The position numbers were made by a program, and so were the translations under genes. A DNA stretch of 7,330 nt from Desulfovibrio oxyclinae DSM 11498 (GTDB taxonomy: Bacteria > Desulfobacterota > Desulfovibrionia > Desulfovibrionales > Desulfovibrionaceae): NCBI RefSeq assembly GCF_000375485.1, contig NZ_AQXE01000002.1:160061-167390 (forward strand), read 5' to 3'. The notes beneath the pieces were generated by a model. The model made no database searches and had not been told where the DNA came from. It saw only the letters and a program-made list of their open reading frames with translations. This document shows, piece by piece, positions 6,880 through 7,330 of the stretch (the stretch's first letter is position 1; the number at the start of each line of letters is the position of its first letter).

Positions 6880-7056
6880 CCTGCGCGACCGGTCAAAAGA
6901 GCCTCTATGCCTCGATCGGCATTGCTGCGGTACTCGGTTGGCGGGAGTAGCTGCTTTGTTGAGAGTACTGGTGAGCGTGTGCGCCGTGAGAGTCCCTTGA
7001 AATGTCGTTTGGTTTACAGAGTTCGTCAGCCAAGACGCACAGAACCCAAAATTCCC

Positions 7057-7125
7057 GTCAGCGGGGTTGCAGCTGGGACGCGAGTTGTGCGGCCGCATGA
7101 CCCCAGCAGCTGCAACGCCGCTGAC
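7057..7125. repeat. Long imperfect inverted repeat (19-base arms, 31-base loop)
   Basis: Arms 7057-7075 and 7107-7125 are complementary at 18 of 19 positions; the one mismatch is G7065 opposite G7117. The loop contains the perfect palindrome TGCGGCCGCA (7088-7097). A slipped pairing of CTGGG (7073-7077) with CCCAG (7102-7106) is also possible. The whole can form a hairpin about 69 bases long in RNA, or a cruciform in DNA. No open frame or T-tract accompanies it. Confidence 0.88.
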
Positions 7126-7137
7126 AACTCAGGGATT

Positions 7138-7160
7138 CCAAAGGGGGCCCGCCCCTTTGG
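7138..7160. repeat. GC-rich stem-loop CCAAAGGGG/CCCCTTTGG
   Basis: CCAAAGGGG (7138-7146) and CCCCTTTGG (7152-7160) pair perfectly around GCCCG. Thirteen bases upstream of it ends the longer inverted repeat. GGGCCCGCC, which spans its loop (7145-7153), is repeated at 7171-7179, where it leads into CCGGAGGC. No T-run follows, so it is not a standard terminator. Similar CCAAAGGGG hairpins are, to my recollection, frequent between genes of Desulfovibrio-type genomes, but I could not check this. Confidence 0.8.
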
Positions 7161-7209
7161 TCCGCCTGAAGGGCCCGCCGGAGGCATCCTTACTAGCACC
7201 AGTTGCAGG

Positions 7210-7330
7210 TTTCGGCCTGTTGGCCGACCTTCTTTTTTGCTTGCGCAGAAAAAAGAAGGCAAAAACTGCGCTGTTGGGGGTGAGCCGCCGCTCTCGGCGA
7301 GAGGCTCTATGACGCGGTCACTGCTCCGGG
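7210..7330. repeat. 121-base direct repeat, copy 2 (cut by the window end)
   Basis: This is the second copy of the repeat at 6726-6846, 484 bases further on, in the same orientation. It differs at G7215, T7221, T7242 and G7304. G7215 and T7221 make a clean hairpin, CGGCC-TGTT-GGCCG (7213-7226), that copy 1 has only imperfectly. The internal inverted repeat CCTTCTTTTTT/AAAAAAGAAGG lies at 7228-7238 and 7249-7259. Identity continues to the last base, so the true unit may be longer and the array may go on outside the window. Confidence 0.95.

Larger units (their letters stand above)
6590..7330. other. Non-coding, repeat-rich region
   Basis: No credible protein gene is seen on either strand in these 741 bases. 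The short open frames lack ribosome sites, are interrupted by inverted repeats, and do not look like proteins. No tRNA or rRNA signature was found. The first ~135 bases hold the minus-strand promoter region of the 143-residue gene. From 6726 on the sequence consists of a duplicated 121-base repeat, separated by 363 bases that contain stem-loops at 6841-6879, 7057-7125 and 7138-7160. Bases 6880-7050 show only minor structure: GACCGGTC at 6887-6894, TACTC/GAGTA at 6931-6949, and GTTC/GAAC at 7021-7045. The region may be a dispersed intergenic repeat family, an RNA gene, or mobile-element remains; the sequence does not decide. Confidence 0.7.

Noticed and set aside
6847..7209. tRNA or other classical RNA gene between the repeats
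   Set aside because: No T-loop signature or cloverleaf with an acceptor stem could be found, and the hairpins do not fit any RNA family I recognise.
6726..7330. CRISPR array
   Set aside because: Only two repeats of 121 bases with a 363-base spacer are present; CRISPR repeats are far shorter with regular short spacers, and no cas gene is near.

Overview
The window reads as GC-rich chromosomal DNA from a sulfate-reducing bacterium of the Desulfovibrio / Pseudodesulfovibrio kind. The clearest pointer is a SahR-type regulator (ArsR helix-turn-helix fused to a methyltransferase-fold domain) directly upstream of ahcY, an arrangement characterised in Desulfovibrio. Gene density is high up to about 6.6 kb. 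The last ~730 bases hold no credible gene and are full of repeats and inverted repeats.

Layout. (1) Bases 1-168, minus strand: the first 56 codons of a universal stress protein that continues beyond the window. (2) Bases 169-345: a divergent intergenic region with a perfect 7-6-7 palindrome just before the next gene, the likely SahR operator. (3) Bases 346-2731, plus strand: sahR followed by ahcY (S-adenosylhomocysteine hydrolase), separated by 49 bases and probably co-transcribed, ending in a strong intrinsic terminator at 2766-2798. (4) Bases 2924-3844, plus: a YitT-family membrane protein. (5) Bases 3906-4853, plus: an exported protein with a discoidin-like (NADase-type glycan-binding) domain and an unassigned C-terminal domain. 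(6) Bases 4850-6091, minus: moeA, molybdenum cofactor synthesis, whose stop codon overlaps the stop of the convergent exported-protein gene. (7) Bases 6158-6589, minus: an unrecognised 143-residue cytoplasmic protein, possibly in one transcript with moeA. (8) Bases 6590-7330: non-coding, with a 121-base direct repeat present twice (484 bases apart), a long imperfect inverted repeat and several shorter stem-loops.

How the genes work together. The only clear functional module is sahR-ahcY. AhcY removes S-adenosylhomocysteine (SAH), the product inhibitor left by SAM-dependent methyltransferases. SahR is known in Desulfovibrio alaskensis as a repressor released from DNA by SAH, so the pair forms a feedback loop: SAH accumulates, SahR leaves the operator, AhcY rises and SAH falls. 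The sequence adds possible detail to this: a third operator half-site one helical turn upstream of the palindrome, and a lone half-site inside the operon before ahcY. MoeA would supply cofactor to the molybdenum or tungsten enzymes, such as formate dehydrogenases, usual in these bacteria.

I found no convincing evidence of a new defence system, CRISPR array or intact mobile element. The least explained part is the repeat-rich non-coding tail.
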